This document shows positions 46,732 to 57,429 of a stretch of DNA of 64,000 nt, piece by piece. The stretch covers positions 2,358,342 through 2,422,341 of the forward strand of contig JYIP02000007.1 of the NCBI GenBank assembly GCA_001051155.2. The letters run 5' to 3'. Under the pieces are notes generated by a model, which was given only the letters and a program-made list of their open reading frames with translations, made no database searches and was not told the DNA's origin. The DNA comes from Chrysoporthe austroafricana. Lineage: Eukaryota; Ascomycota; Sordariomycetes; Diaporthales; Cryphonectriaceae. The position numbers and the translations under genes were made by a program. How positions within the stretch are numbered: the stretch's first letter is position 1; each line of letters opens with the position of its first letter.

Positions 46732-47064
46732 ATGCATATTACCACTACTCCTGCTACTACTCCTACAACACCGCCATCAACGCCCACTACCCTTATCGAC
46801 TCCATTGTAACAGATGTGATTGAGGCAGCGCCGAGCGCTACGGTCTACCTAGGTGTCTATGATGGGAAGAGCGGCGATCTGGTCGAGTCGAAGGAAGCCA
46901 CCGTGAGCGCCCGCGAGCGATCCTTTCCCCGTCCCCTCGTTGTGTCGGGCACGAGCACCACCAGCAGCGGTGGTGCTACCGCGAATCACACGGCCCCCGT
47001 GGGCAGGCAGAGCTCAATAGCTACCGTGCAAGGCGTCATCGATATCACTGTTGATGCTGTGTAG
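46732..47064 (+). CDS. Small Thr/Pro-rich ORF, uncertain (110 aa)
   Basis: The frame opens with a Thr/Pro-rich leader encoded by simple ACT/ACC-type repeats, then reads TLIDSIVTDVIEAAPSATVYLGVYDGKSG in protein-like fashion (given here as TLIDSIVTDVIEAAP and TVYLGVYDGKSG), ending IDITVDAV. There is no signal peptide and no known domain. Its 3' third lies in the segment that is duplicated and decayed at about 47255-47545, which suggests it is the surviving copy of a small gene or simply part of a repeat. I regard it as tentative. Confidence 0.3.
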   Translation: MHITTTPATTPTTPPSTPTTLIDSIVTDVIEAAPSATVYLGVYDGKSGDLVESKEATVSARERSFPRPLVVSGTSTTSSGGATANHTAPVGRQSSIATVQGVIDITVDAV

Positions 47065-47195
47065 CAGAAGCGTGCAGACCAATGGAAAATAGCGGCCAAT
47101 GCCGAAAAGGGCGACGACAGCTGTCTACGGCGCCATGGCGCCATGGCCACCACAAGCTACAGTAATTAGGTGTGCTCTGATTTGCGAGTATCTGA
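46945..47195 (+). repeat. Diverged direct duplication, copy A
   Basis: Aligns by eye with copy B at about 47255-47545. For example GGCCAATGCCGA in A matches AACCAATGCTGA in B, GACGACAGC matches GATAACAGC, and CACAAGCTACAG matches CACAAGCTATGA. Differences are mainly transitions, with several small indels. Boundaries are approximate. Confidence 0.6.
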
Positions 47196-47254
47196 TCTCC
47201 GATACCTACCATTCTAGCTTCATTAGGGCTATTACATACACCTTGCCTTATTGT

Positions 47255-47545
47255 GCTGGGCGCGAGCTTTTCAATGCTACTACCGGTAATGACACTAGAA
47301 CGAATCATACCGTCTTCACAGGCAGACGGACTCTTGATAGCTGCTAGTAGTACCAAGCGTCATTGATCTGATTATTGCTGAAGCATACAGACTAGTAAGG
47401 ATAGCAACCAATGCTGAGGAGGTGATAACAGCGATCTAGCGTGTATAGCGCCCTAGCGATCACAAGCTATGATTATTACACGAGGTGAAGGTGCGCTCTA
47501 ATCCTCGAGCATCTGATCTTATATGTTCGTCTCACGCATTCTCAT
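47255..47545 (+). repeat. Diverged direct duplication, copy B (AT-shifted)
   Basis: Second copy of the segment at 46945-47195. Many of the differences are G-to-A or C-to-T relative to copy A, and the coding frame of copy A is lost here. That fits repeat-induced point mutation or ordinary decay. Some differences run the other way, so the direction is not uniform. Confidence 0.6.
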
Positions 47546-47737
47546 GTATATGGATATAACCTTAGGTTTAGGTTGCCCCCTATGCACACTCGTGTACATG
47601 TTCTTCTCTCTTCAACCAGCAGCCACAGCTACATTTCGACATATTCTTACCTAAATTTTTCGCCTTCCTGACCACAACTCTGGCTTATATTGCCACACTT
47701 TCGACGACAACGACAACGACGACGATTCACAGGAGCT

Positions 47738-48392
47738 ATGCAAACCTTCCTCAGCATGCGAGCTCTACTCGCCATCGTCCTGGCGCTCCTGCTGCCCGCC
47801 ATCGCCGCAGCAGGGCCCGTCGTCCAGGGCCACCACTGGTCCCCATCCCCAGGCCCTACCATCGGGGAGGTCGCAAGGTCGATAGACTTCGCAGGCGACC
47901 CCAACCTGGATCGGTACTGCGTGTACGGCGGGTATAATTCCGACGACGGATACCCCGACGCGCAGTGGATCGAGGTGTACGCCAAGAGATGGGAGGCGAA
48001 GTACGACAAGATCACGGGGATCTGCGGCGACGACTTCCGAGTGGAGCTTGCGAACCGTATGTCCCCCCCCCCGCGGCGGAACGAATCGCGTGGCTGACAA
48101 TGTGCTTCAGAGTGCGGCGCCGACCTCATGAACTTTGAGTGCGTCGTGACTGAGACCGCCGAGGGGGACCACGGCGTGAAGATGCAGTTCCACTTTCGCG
48201 CAAGAGAGTGGCCCAACGAAGACAGGTACGTCTGCCCGTTGCAACCAGTCGGTGCGCCGTATACATACTAACAGCTGAGTTAGCCGGACGGGCAGCATCG
48301 AGAGGGCCTTCCGTTTTGCCTCGACGTGGAATCCGGACCACGACTCTGCCGTAGTGAGATGTTACCAGTATCTGGAACCACCGTGCTGTTGA
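47738..48392 (+). CDS. Small secreted protein, candidate effector (180 aa, three exons)
   Basis: Exons 47738-48056, 48111-48225 and 48284-48392, 543 nt. The first 25 or so residues form a signal peptide (MRALLAIVLALLLPAIAAA after a short leader; Met7 at 47756 is an alternative start). The mature part is about 155 residues with Cys in RYCVYGG, GICGDD, QCGADL, FECVV, VRCYQ and a terminal CC, suggesting disulfides. It is acidic and aromatic-rich (WIEVYAKRWEAKYDK). Introns are GT-AG, with a TACTAAC branch site before the last acceptor. There is no catalytic signature and no GPI or membrane segment. Small size, secretion signal, cysteines and a position beside a second such gene make an effector or antimicrobial role plausible, but that is inference and I do not recognise the family. 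Confidence 0.75.
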
Positions 48393-49397
48393 GGTGGAGC
48401 CCGCCCCGTCCTCGTCTGGGTGGTCTGGTTTACGACCCAGTGCCTTGGGCGTGTCTGTGGGTGCAGACTGGAGTGGGATGGTATAGCGCTGATGGTGTGC
48501 TGAAATTCTGGAAGCGGACTGGGATAATTAATTAGTTAAGAATAATACTTGTGAAATCCCAAAATAGCACTTGCGCCGTAATATCCTTTCCTCTAGCCGC
48601 ATCAATTCTAGCCGCGCTATTCTCACATGTTCCGTCCGTAATAGAGCCCATAAATCACATGGAAATAGATGACAAGGCTCAGGAGGAGCTCGTGAGTTTC
48701 CAGGGTAGTTAGTTCTGAACTGGCGAACCTGCGCGAGGCTGGTCTCCAAACTGTCAGCGAGATGGCTCAAGTGCTCACTGCGGGACACAAAACAGAATAA
48801 ATGAGTAGGAAGACGAAATGGTACTCTGCTGCTGGGAGCCCACATATCCCCCTCGAATGGATAGCCATCGATTCAACTGCCGAGAACCCCTCCTCCTCTG
48901 GGTATCGACGGCTCTTCCGCCCTCTTTCTATTGCTTTCATAGGAATCAGAGGAGGGGGGAGAACAGAGGTCGATGCATCGAGCATTCTGAATCAGCTGGA
49001 CATTCGAGAAGATTACTGGCCTCTAGTGGAGGGCCTCAGACCAGCATGACTACTCGATCCGCGCGGACTAGCCGCAAGTACTCTTTCTCAGAGTCACTAT
49101 TCGACCATCCCAGCCAAACTTCGTTAGCCCACGGGGAGCTTTGCACCCTCTAAGCTACCCTACCACGGCATCCATAGCCAAGCGCGCCAATTTGTCATGC
49201 ATAAATAGAGACAGAGGCCCGACGATGCTGTCTCTGGTCTCACCCCTCTCTCTCCTCTTAGCTCAACAACAAGTTCTTCTCTCACGACCAGAGACTACGC
49301 TCTACAGCATCGTGACACACCCTCGTTCCGGGAAAGCCAAGACCAGGCCTCCTTTCTTTTCACCTCTCCGACCTCACATCCGCGTCGACACCTCGCC
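48393..49397. other. Intergenic between the two secreted-protein genes
   Basis: About 1 kb holding the 3' UTR of the first and the promoter of the second secreted-protein gene. A TATA-like CATAAATA motif lies at 49199-49206, about 190 bp upstream of the second start. No gene is seen. Confidence 0.45.
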
Positions 49398-50247
49398 ATG
49401 ATGGTCCTCGGCGTCCTCCTTGCCGTCCTGATGGGCACCCTCTGCAGCCAGACGGCTGCCCTGTCCAGGTCGGCCGTGGCCGTAGGCGCTGACAACGCGA
49501 CCTACAAGATAGTCGACATGGAGTGGGACGTACGGATCAACGAGACCCGTAAGTAATACCCAACCAAGGTCCCTCCCCGCGACCCGCAGCCCGGTTGCTG
49601 ACCCTCCCCCCTTCTCCGGCGTGAAGACACCCTGCCCGTCACCGGCACGATACAAGACGTGCTCGAGACAATCCGCGAAGCCGACCCAGCCTATGCCGCC
49701 CGCCTCCAGGGACAGGCCGCCTCCGCGGCGCGCGGCCTCCTCTCCCAGAGCGGCCACAAGCCGACAACGCAGATCTGCGACCTCCCGGACCACGGCTTCG
49801 CGCTGCAGAACACCGTCTGGGAGGGGATCTACTACCTCGACCTCTTGGGCGGCCAGCCCCGCAACGGTCCGGGCCGCGGCGCGTGCGGCAGGGTCAGCTG
49901 CTCTTGGAACTCGGCCATATACTGGTGCAATGATGTATGCTTTTTTTTTTTTTCTCTTTCCCCTTCTTCCTTCTCTCAACCACCAACCCCTTCTCCCTTC
50001 CTACCGTTCTTCTCCGTCACAGATGGTGTCCATACGGACCAGATGAACGACCTCTGTTCTTGATCGCCCGCGTGCTGACTCTCTTCCGTAGAATCAGGAG
50101 GACAAGACCCTCGATGGCTTTAGCGACGTGGCGGGCGGTGCAGCTCGCCTCTGTAGGGACTGTCGAGGAGGCGGCGGCGGCCTGGTCCGCGGCCAGCAGT
50201 TCTACGAGGACGGCTGGAACGTCATGGTCTACTCGGACTGGTGCTGA
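49398..50247 (+). CDS. Small secreted Cys-containing protein, candidate effector (204 aa, three exons)
   Basis: Exons 49398-49548, 49627-49934 and 50092-50247, 615 nt. A signal peptide opens MMVLGVLLAVLMGTLCSQTAA. The middle exon carries QICDLPDHGFA, then GRGACGRVSCSWNSAIYWCND; the last exon has LCRDCRGGGGG and ends NVMVYSDWC. I know the pattern CxRVSCSWNSAIYWCN plus a late WNV(M/I)V...C ending as a recurrent family of fungal secreted proteins without firm function. The final Cys and the CSWNSAI..CN block probably pair as disulfides. The second intron (157 bp) contains a T14 run and a long CT tract. It lies about 1 kb downstream of another small secreted protein in the same orientation. The two sequences are not obviously homologous, so tandem duplication is not supported. 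Confidence 0.82.
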
Positions 50248-51541
50248 GCCACCAGTCTGGTGGGCCCAGCATCCGGGTGGTCTTGTGTTAGTTTGATCTT
50301 TTATGTTGCTTCTGTTGTTGTTTTTGACTTTGATGATACCCACCTTCTTCCCTAGAGAAGAAGCCCATAAAGACATAGTTAGCAGCAACATCTGCATCCA
50401 AGCTACCGTAGCCCGTGACCGTCTTCGTATTGACCTTGGTGGTCTTGCTATTGTGAGATGGTAGACTGGTCTTCCTCCTACACGACAGGGAAGATCTTCA
50501 AGGGGGTTGGGGGAGGGCTAGTCACTGGGGGTGTCTCGGCGAGCCTGGGTGCTTTCGATCTAGCTGGCAGGCCGGGCGGCCTATTGATCCAGCCATCAAG
50601 CCACACAGATAGATGACAATTGCCGCGTAGTGTCCACCCACTCACCGTAACTGTATTTGGGACCCCGTCGTGCCCATCAGTCCACTCCAGAAACTGGCCC
50701 GGCCCCGTGCGTCAGGGCAGACGCAGGGCGGCACGGGCCTTCAACGTATGGCATCACCTCTGGCAGTGCAGTCCCGTACCGCCGCAACCCCGCTCGAGGT
50801 GAGACTGAGACTACTTGTGCTGCGGTGGCTACGGAGCGCGGGATGCATGATGAGACAGACGTTCCTGGCGTCCACCAGTGACGCCCCGCGGTCAGAGACA
50901 CTGCGGCACCGTCTGTACGCACGAGGCTTATTATACCATGGTACTGTACCATGGTATGTGGAGCAGTTGGTCGCTACTTGCGAGCAGTCAGCCCTAAAGC
51001 CCAGGCCAGTGGAGCCGGGCTCCCGGAGACAGAAATCTGGGGAAGGGGTAATTAGAGAGAGAGGGAGACAAAGAAAAGAGAATAAAAATAAAAATAAAGA
51101 TGGGGCTTCGCGGAGTACGGCTCGTCGGGCGGGCTAGGCGGGCTGGGCGGGCTAGGTTAGCAGGCACTAGCAGGCTAATGCTTAGCTCAGTCAGGCCTTG
51201 CAGGGCAGGCCTGGCGCTAGGCCGCCTGGGATGCGCCCTTGTCCACCCGCTGGAACTGCAGATCACCCGGCGTGCCAGCCAAGCTTCGACCTCGTCTAGC
51301 CCGCCCGCCGCCACGCTCCGGGGGCTCACTCACCACCTTCACTTCAACAACTCCACCTCGCACCAGCAGCACCTGCTCCCACCATCCACCATCCTAGACT
51401 CCTCACCTGCGCCTCCAGACCGACCCGCCAGGCGATGTGAACCTCCTGGCCTCTATCCGCCGCCGCAAGCCGCCGCGCCTCTGCCTCTCCCTCTGCCTCT
51501 CGACTCCATCCTCCTCGCCTCGAACTGGCGTCCCGGTCACG
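50248..51541. other. Intergenic upstream of EAF
   Basis: Contains a perfect 12-bp-arm palindrome at 50933-50957 and an AAAAT-type repeat near 51080-51098. The last 200 bp are C/T-rich leader typical of fungal promoters. No gene is seen. Confidence 0.5.
50933..50957. repeat. Perfect short palindrome (12-bp arms, 1-bp centre)
   Basis: ATACCATGGTAC on one side and GTACCATGGTAT on the other of a single T. It could be a binding site for a dimeric regulator of the EAF gene about 580 bp downstream or simply chance. There is no family match. Confidence 0.6.
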
Positions 51542-52698
51542 ATGGCCGCCACCGCCACCGCCACTCCGCCGGGCGTCGTTGACCCTACCAAGCCGGCCAA
51601 ATACCCCGTCATCCTCAGCGACGCTCTGCTGGGGAAATCTCCCAAGGAAATCCTCACCGCCATCAGATGTACGTCCGCCTGCGCTGTTTCTTGTCCTGCC
51701 CCGGAAGGCGGAGACTGACCACCTCTCTTCTTGCTCCAGACAACCACAGACCAACCCTCTCCACCGATACCGCCCCAGGCGCCGCCAGGTTGAAACCCAC
51801 CTCTGCATCCTCCTCCTCCTCCTCTTCCGGCAGCGACTCCTACGGCCTTACGTACACGGACGACGGCGGCAAGTATGCCTACAGCGGCAGCCGGTCCACG
51901 AAGGACAACCAGTATGTCCTCATCTTCGACCCGGAGCGTAAGGCCTTCGTCCTGCACCGTGTCGACTCCACCTTCGACATGAACCTAACGCGGACGCCCT
52001 CAAACAGCGATGCCGCGAGCCTTCGGGAGGAGTACCCACACCTCGAGGGCAGCATGAAGGCGTCCGCACAGGACAAGAAGGGCCCCGGCGCGGGCGGCAA
52101 GGCCGGCAAGGGCAAGAATGCTGCCAGGAGCGCTGGCATGGTCCAGAGCAGGAGGAGTGCCCCCGCGCCGGCACAAGCACCAGCGCCGGCGGCGGCAGCC
52201 TCCAGGGAGAAGCAGGAGCCAGCGCCGAAGTCGAAACCGAAGCGGGCCCCCTCCCCCGTCGACTCCGACGAAGAGAACTCCGACGACGACGGGGGGCTGC
52301 TGGTGGAGTACCCGGACCCGCAGCCCTCGGCGGTCAGGCCTGCCCCCGCCGCCAGGGACGCCGTCCCCTTCCCGACCGCGGTCCGCCGCTTCTCGGAGTT
52401 CATAGCCGGGCAGGCGGGCTCCGGCGGAGAGTCGGACGAGGACGCCGACGCCGACGCGGAGTACGACGAGGACGAGTTTCTCATCGAGGACGAGGCGGGC
52501 GAGAGCACCGCGGGCGACGGGTTCAAGCTGGGGAGTCCGTTGGGCAGGCAGGGCGGGGCGGTGGCCCACGAGCCGGCGAACGATATCGACGAGGAGGAGC
52601 CGCCTGAGGCCGAGCTCATGGCCATGCTGGAGCAGGAGATGGACGAGGACGAGGGCATGGACGTCGACTCCGAGAGCTCGGTCAGCGAGGAGGACTGA
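51542..52698 (+). CDS. eaf: RNA polymerase II elongation factor EAF homologue (361 aa, two exons)
   Basis: Exons 51542-51668 and 51740-52698, 1086 nt, with a 71-bp intron (T|GTACGT ... CTCCAG) that restores RYNHRPTLSTDTAP. Residues about 15-130 match the EAF N-terminal domain: YPVILSDALLGKSPKEIL, QYVLIFDPERKAFVLHR and VDSTFDMNLTRTPSN, the last being the family hallmark. The rest is an acidic, Ala/Pro/Ser-rich transactivation-like tail (DEENSDDDGG near 240, DEDADADAEYDEDEF near 300, and a terminal SESSVSEED). Family knowledge: EAF proteins bind ELL and stimulate transcript elongation by RNA polymerase II in the nucleus; a fission-yeast counterpart acts with Ell1. The architecture of ordered N-terminus and acidic C-terminus matches. 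An ELL partner is not in this window. Confidence 0.9.
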
Positions 52699-53077
52699 GC
52701 CTGTCTCCGCGCCGCCTGGGACGGGGTTTGGACCGACCGCATTGCACCATGATTGGATCTTCTTGAGGGCGTTCGGGCCTGGCGTTCTGGGGTTTGAGCA
52801 TAGGAGCGATATCTCGGTGCACCAGAGCAAGGCCTGCTTGTGCTCGGCTTACCTGTCTTTTTTTCCCCCTCCCCATTCTGAAAACACTCTTGGCAATAGA
52901 CTGCGCAAGCCGAACACGGCGTGAATTGAACGAGACGCTTGCTTACAGCTGACTCGGCCTCCGGTGTTGCTCCCAAAGTGATGCGAGAATGAATACGGCG
53001 GCATTCGCTACGGTGCTGAATGGTCATGCGCTAAGCAGGGCCCGGATGTCCTAGTCATTCCCCCCCGAGCCTCAGTG
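52699..53077. other. Short intergenic, convergent 3' ends
   Basis: 380 bp between the 3' ends of EAF (plus) and the Arg-rich ORF (minus). A T/C run near 52856-52870 is the only notable feature. Confidence 0.5.
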
Positions 53078-54178
53078 CTACAACATATAATGATTAGCCA
53101 TATCGTCGTCCAACTGCAATCCGTCATCACCGTCTCGCTTCTCCACCTCTCGATAGCCGGTCCCGCAGCAGCGATCGACGCGAGACACACCATCGGCCAT
53201 CTCGACGTCCTCGTCCCTCACGACACGCTCATTACCAGCCCCTCCGTCCTGCTCCAACCCTCTCCCGCCAGCAGCTGCAGAAACGTCCCAGAGCGGTCTC
53301 TCCAGCGGGGTCCCGATGCAGTCAGCCCTATTCAAGAGGCGCCTCACCTGCACAGGTCTTGTCGTCGGTACATTCATAGGCCACGGCTGCCTCAGGGGGG
53401 ACGGACCGGTTTTAAGAAGGCGCATGAAGCTTGGTGTGGACGTCGTCAGCGGCTGCCACGGCGCGTCGACTCGCAAGGGCAGGAGGTTGTGGCAAGACAG
53501 TGACCCAGGCGGCGGGCCTCCATGCGCGGCGGTGGTGATCAGCCCTCGAAGCTCAGGGTCTGGAGCGGAAAGTCTGGCAGTCTGCCCTGCTCGTCGCCGA
53601 GATGGGACACCCTGATGTTGGATGTTTAGCGATGCAGGACTGGGCCCAGATGTGTCTTTGTCTGACGACGCCCCTGAGCCCGGAGACGATGACTCGGGGA
53701 TTGGGCCGGCTAGCTTCCAGCGCACCGGAAGCTCCGGCGGCGATCCCGCCTCGGCGGAGTCCGACCCAGCGCCGTCAGCATGCTCGCCAGCAGGCCCCGG
53801 CCTCCTCCTCTTCGCGCCCACCCCTGTGCCATCTTCATCCCAGTGCCGCTTCCTCTTGCGCGCCGCCCTCCCTGCAGCGGCAGGCTGCCCGCCCGAAGAC
53901 ATCACGCGCTGCGCCGGCGTGCCATCGAGGCCACCCGCGGCCCGGGTCCTCTTCCGCGGCCGCCGTGCGGGCCGAGGGCCCTCTGCGCTGTCCTCTAGAT
54001 CGCCCACTTCGTCCTCTTGACGCCTTCGCCTACCGCGATACTCCGCCGCTGGGGGATGCCCCCGCGGGGACCGTCCCGGGAGGGCCGCATCGTCCTCGCC
54101 GTGCGAGAGGATCCCGGGGTCGTCTGAGAGTGACCGGGTCCTTTTCCGCCGCTGCCTGAGCGTTCCTCTCCGTACCAT
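53078..54178 (-). CDS. Arginine-rich basic ORF of unknown function (about 366 aa)
   Basis: A single open frame whose best start is the ATG at 54178 (MVRRGTLRQRRKRTRSLSD); an upstream ATG at 54253 would add 25 residues of weaker character. The N-terminal half is very basic (RRRRQEDE, RPRKRTRAAGG, RKRKRHWDED, AKRRRPGPAG) with acidic patches, as in nucleolar or chromatin proteins. The C-terminal half is more mixed (PLWDVSAAAGG, VVRDEDVEMADGVSRVD) and ends DMANHYML. No domain is recognised. High GC inflates open frames, and a competing plus-strand frame covers 53602-54159. I prefer the minus frame because of its length and alternating basic and acidic composition. A hidden intron in the middle is possible. 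Confidence 0.5.
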   Translation of the reverse strand: MVRRGTLRQRRKRTRSLSDDPGILSHGEDDAALPGRSPRGHPPAAEYRGRRRRQEDEVGDLEDSAEGPRPARRPRKRTRAAGGLDGTPAQRVMSSGGQPAAAGRAARKRKRHWDEDGTGVGAKRRRPGPAGEHADGAGSDSAEAGSPPELPVRWKLAGPIPESSSPGSGASSDKDTSGPSPASLNIQHQGVPSRRRAGQTARLSAPDPELRGLITTAAHGGPPPGSLSCHNLLPLRVDAPWQPLTTSTPSFMRLLKTGPSPLRQPWPMNVPTTRPVQVRRLLNRADCIGTPLERPLWDVSAAAGGRGLEQDGGAGNERVVRDEDVEMADGVSRVDRCCGTGYREVEKRDGDDGLQLDDDMANHYML

Positions 54179-55224
54179 GGTCTTGTTGTTCCTTTTTATT
54201 TTGTGCGTCTTTGGGGTGCCTGGGATACTCCGGGATGATACGATGCTCGCCACTTTACCCGGCGGTGTGTTCTGGGTGTTATCGTCTGCGGCAGGTGGGC
54301 GCCTCTAAGTCGTGATGTCCGCTGCCGGGCGGAGAAAGTGATCGGGTCCCGCGTGAGGTCTGGTACCGGCGCGGTTTTGAGGATATCTTGATGTGAAGCA
54401 AGTCCCAGGCGCTTGCTGTGGTAATGCCTGCGTTTTGTAGTGCGGACTTGTTCCCGGATACGTGGAAGGAGCCATACTTGCGCCTCATTTCAACCCAAAG
54501 CGAGAGAAGGAACGGGGCCATCTCTCGATATTTCAGTGCTCACTAGGGTTCTCAGCTCGGTACTTCCGTCTTGGAGTCCACTGCGGCGAGGACAGTACGT
54601 GCTATGAGTCAAGAGACCAGGGCTCAAGGCCCCAAGGCCATGGAATAGCACGTTGAAGCCATATTCGACCCGCCTGTCGGCACGCTGAAGCTATTCGTAT
54701 TCTGCCTGGCAGGTGCTCTATGAAGAATACCCAGGCTATGATCCTTCCAAGAGTTAAATTACGTCTAAGCAGCTTGTCGAAGTTAGGAAGGGGCTCCGAA
54801 GGGTTACAAAATATATCCATACAAGCACACGTTTTTTTTTGCCGGGAACGTGAAGATTAGATGTTTATGAACGGGGCGTTCCCTTGTACAAATAGCAAGC
54901 GTTCTGGAGCACTCCCGCATTAGGTTTTAGTTCTTCAAGCGGACGGTCAATACATGCAGTTAGGTAATTACTGAATGTATGCCTTTGGCCGGATTCCTCA
55001 TATTTTCGTACCGCGATGATGGCCCCTTGGCAAGCACAGAGCCGTCTCACTAGTCGGCCGTCCTGTGCCTCTTACCTCGTTATAAGAGAGAGCTCGGTGG
55101 TGGTCTCGGACAGACCCCACACTATTAAGATAACTTGTCTTCCCGTGATGTGGGTGGACAGCTCTTCAGCAATCAATCTAAGTACTCGGTTTCTCATAGC
55201 AGATAGCCCTACAGCTAATGATCT

Positions 55225-55253
55225 ACGACGACGACGACGACGACGACGACGAC
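55225..55253. repeat. ACG trinucleotide microsatellite
   Basis: About nine to ten tandem ACG units, uninterrupted. The sequence is not inside any supported gene. Confidence 0.9.
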
Positions 55254-57429
55254 TGAGTCCGATATTGTGGCACAGGAAGGACTTTCCCGTGGATCGTACC
55301 ACTAACATGAACCTATAGACCATGTTCACAACAGGAGCCCAGTGTTAGGTTACATGATCATTACATGACCTAGGTAGCTTTGATCACACGAAAATCACGA
55401 GCACAAGCGCAAACACGGCAACGGAAATACAATATCAACTGCAACATTTCCGTCAAAGAATCTATAGTGTGGGATTTGATTACTGAGATGGTTTGAAAGA
55501 AGACAACGCTACCTGGGAATTCTACCGACCCTTGGAAGCAGGTCAAGGGATATGCCGTACCGTGACAACAGTGACGGGCGAGTGGGCCCATTGCGTGGGG
55601 CTTACGCTGGGTCAAGGACGGATGGGCGGGTCCGTCACGCGAGCTCCGAGTTATCCTACCTTTTCCACAAGACGATAATGACATCTGTAACAAACGGCCT
55701 CCGACCAGACCCCATCCGTTCTTGGACCAGGTAGTGCGGAAGGGGAGGGAGGGCAAGATCCAGCAAACTCCCTTCTGCCCTGCCATGCCTTCTAGCGCTG
55801 TACGGGACGGGCCGTTTCCGGCCCCACGACCTGAACCACAAGCTGGGACCGGAGCATGCTCCTCCCGTCTCGTCGCCGAGTTGCGCGTCAGTCCTGCTAT
55901 GAAACGACAGATCTTCTACTCAATGCAATGTTTGAGGTATTAAACGTATCTAAGTATGGAGAGGGTCTTATCATTGATTACCCACTACCTTGCTGGAATT
56001 TGTCTTGAGTTCACCTTTCGTATTACTCCTTAAGTAGTCACGCTGGCTTTTCGCACCATGTTCCACCACCAGATGTATCTTGCTCACCCCTCCGTCTCGT
56101 CCTCATTCAGGCTGCGAGATTTCATACAGTATGTGGAAGCACGTCAGAATAATGTTGGCCACTTGGAATTGGCAAAGGTTGGCAACAGCGGTGAACTGTT
56201 ATAGAGAGGAGGGGGGGAGGAATGCCCAACTAGCAAGATCAGACTGCCAGCCAACAAGTGCTGCGGGCTGGTCAGCAGACAAGATATTGATAGTTCTGTG
56301 GAAGTACTCGTACAGTAGCTCAAAGCTAGCCGAGCATGATGTCTCCGCTGCCAGTGAACCACATGGCGGGAACGACAGCGCCACCTGCAATCAGACCACT
56401 GGGCCAAATGTATTACAAGCAAGCGTCGTTCTGCAGCAGTTTATGATTCCAGTCGCGCAGGGCTGGAACATCGCCATGAAATTCGAGAGGGCTCAATCCT
56501 CTATCTTTCTACTCCTCTATGGCTCTTATAAGTTGTCCTTGCGCGGCCGCAGCCTCTGTACTTCGATTGCGCGCTCTCTCATTGGCGATCTCAATGAAAT
56601 AGTCACAGTAGTCTCATTCCAGAATCCCCATATTTCTCAACAGTACAGTGCCCAACCAGATGTCTTCGTCATCTGTCAAAGCACAGGCTTCAGGTTGGCT
56701 AAGGTGTTGGTCCGGTCTCTGTCTAGGGCTAGCAGAAGCAGTCATGGGTTTGTGCGTACAGTTTGAGTGTCCCGGCGAGGAGGGTTGGAGTAAAAGAAGA
56801 GGCGTTGGCATAGATTAGTGTGCTCTTCTTCGAGGTAATCTTGTAGGGTGTGCATCATACAAGTTTCATGCGCATCGTATAGAACTACCTGTCTCTATGC
56901 TATGTAGCAAGAGCCCCACCTCCAGGCCCTTAGCCTCCAGGGAAATTTTGGGGCGGGATAAGAACTTTTGCGTGCTTTGTCGGAATGATCATATTGTTCA
57001 GATCTTCTCTTGCTTGTTTACAGCTCTAGACTGCTCTCCATCGAAGAACTCGGGCACTCCATTAACATGAGTATTCTCGGTAATCAAGTCTAGGTTAATG
57101 AACGGAAGGCATCTCTCATTCAAAATGCGGGCATTGCTTTTGCGCAGAGGTGGACTCAGGAATCGCGACAAATTGTTGTTGAACTCGGGCGAGAAGTTCC
57201 GAGACTCGTGAGGTCTACCGCTCAGCCTTGCCGTCTCCGGTGGGATCTTGCGGAGGGTCGTCTTCTACCCGCTGTCTCTTTCGATCTTGTGGGTCGCGCC
57301 ATGGTTATGCGAGAGGAGATTCGGATGGGTCAGCACAGACATCCCAATCCACCCTGTGGTGCATCGAGGAGCCCAGATGAGGAGCCTACGCTACATGTAG
57401 TCCGAGGAAAGCAACGGTGCGCCGCCCAT

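Larger units (their letters stand above)
46434..47737. other. Intergenic stretch with a T-run, a small ORF and a diverged duplication
   Basis: Begins with the RhoGAP 3' flank, including a run of about 18 T at 46606-46623, then a short ORF (46732-47064) and two diverged copies of a roughly 250-bp segment. The last 100 bp are the upstream region of a secreted-protein gene. Confidence 0.5.

Noticed and set aside
51879..53027. 382-codon minus-strand frame
   Set aside because: It covers the EAF gene antisense; its Ser/Ala-rich content mirrors the acidic EAF tail.
56080..56766. 228-codon plus-strand frame
   Set aside because: Mixed composition, no splice or family support, and isolated in the gene-poor stretch.
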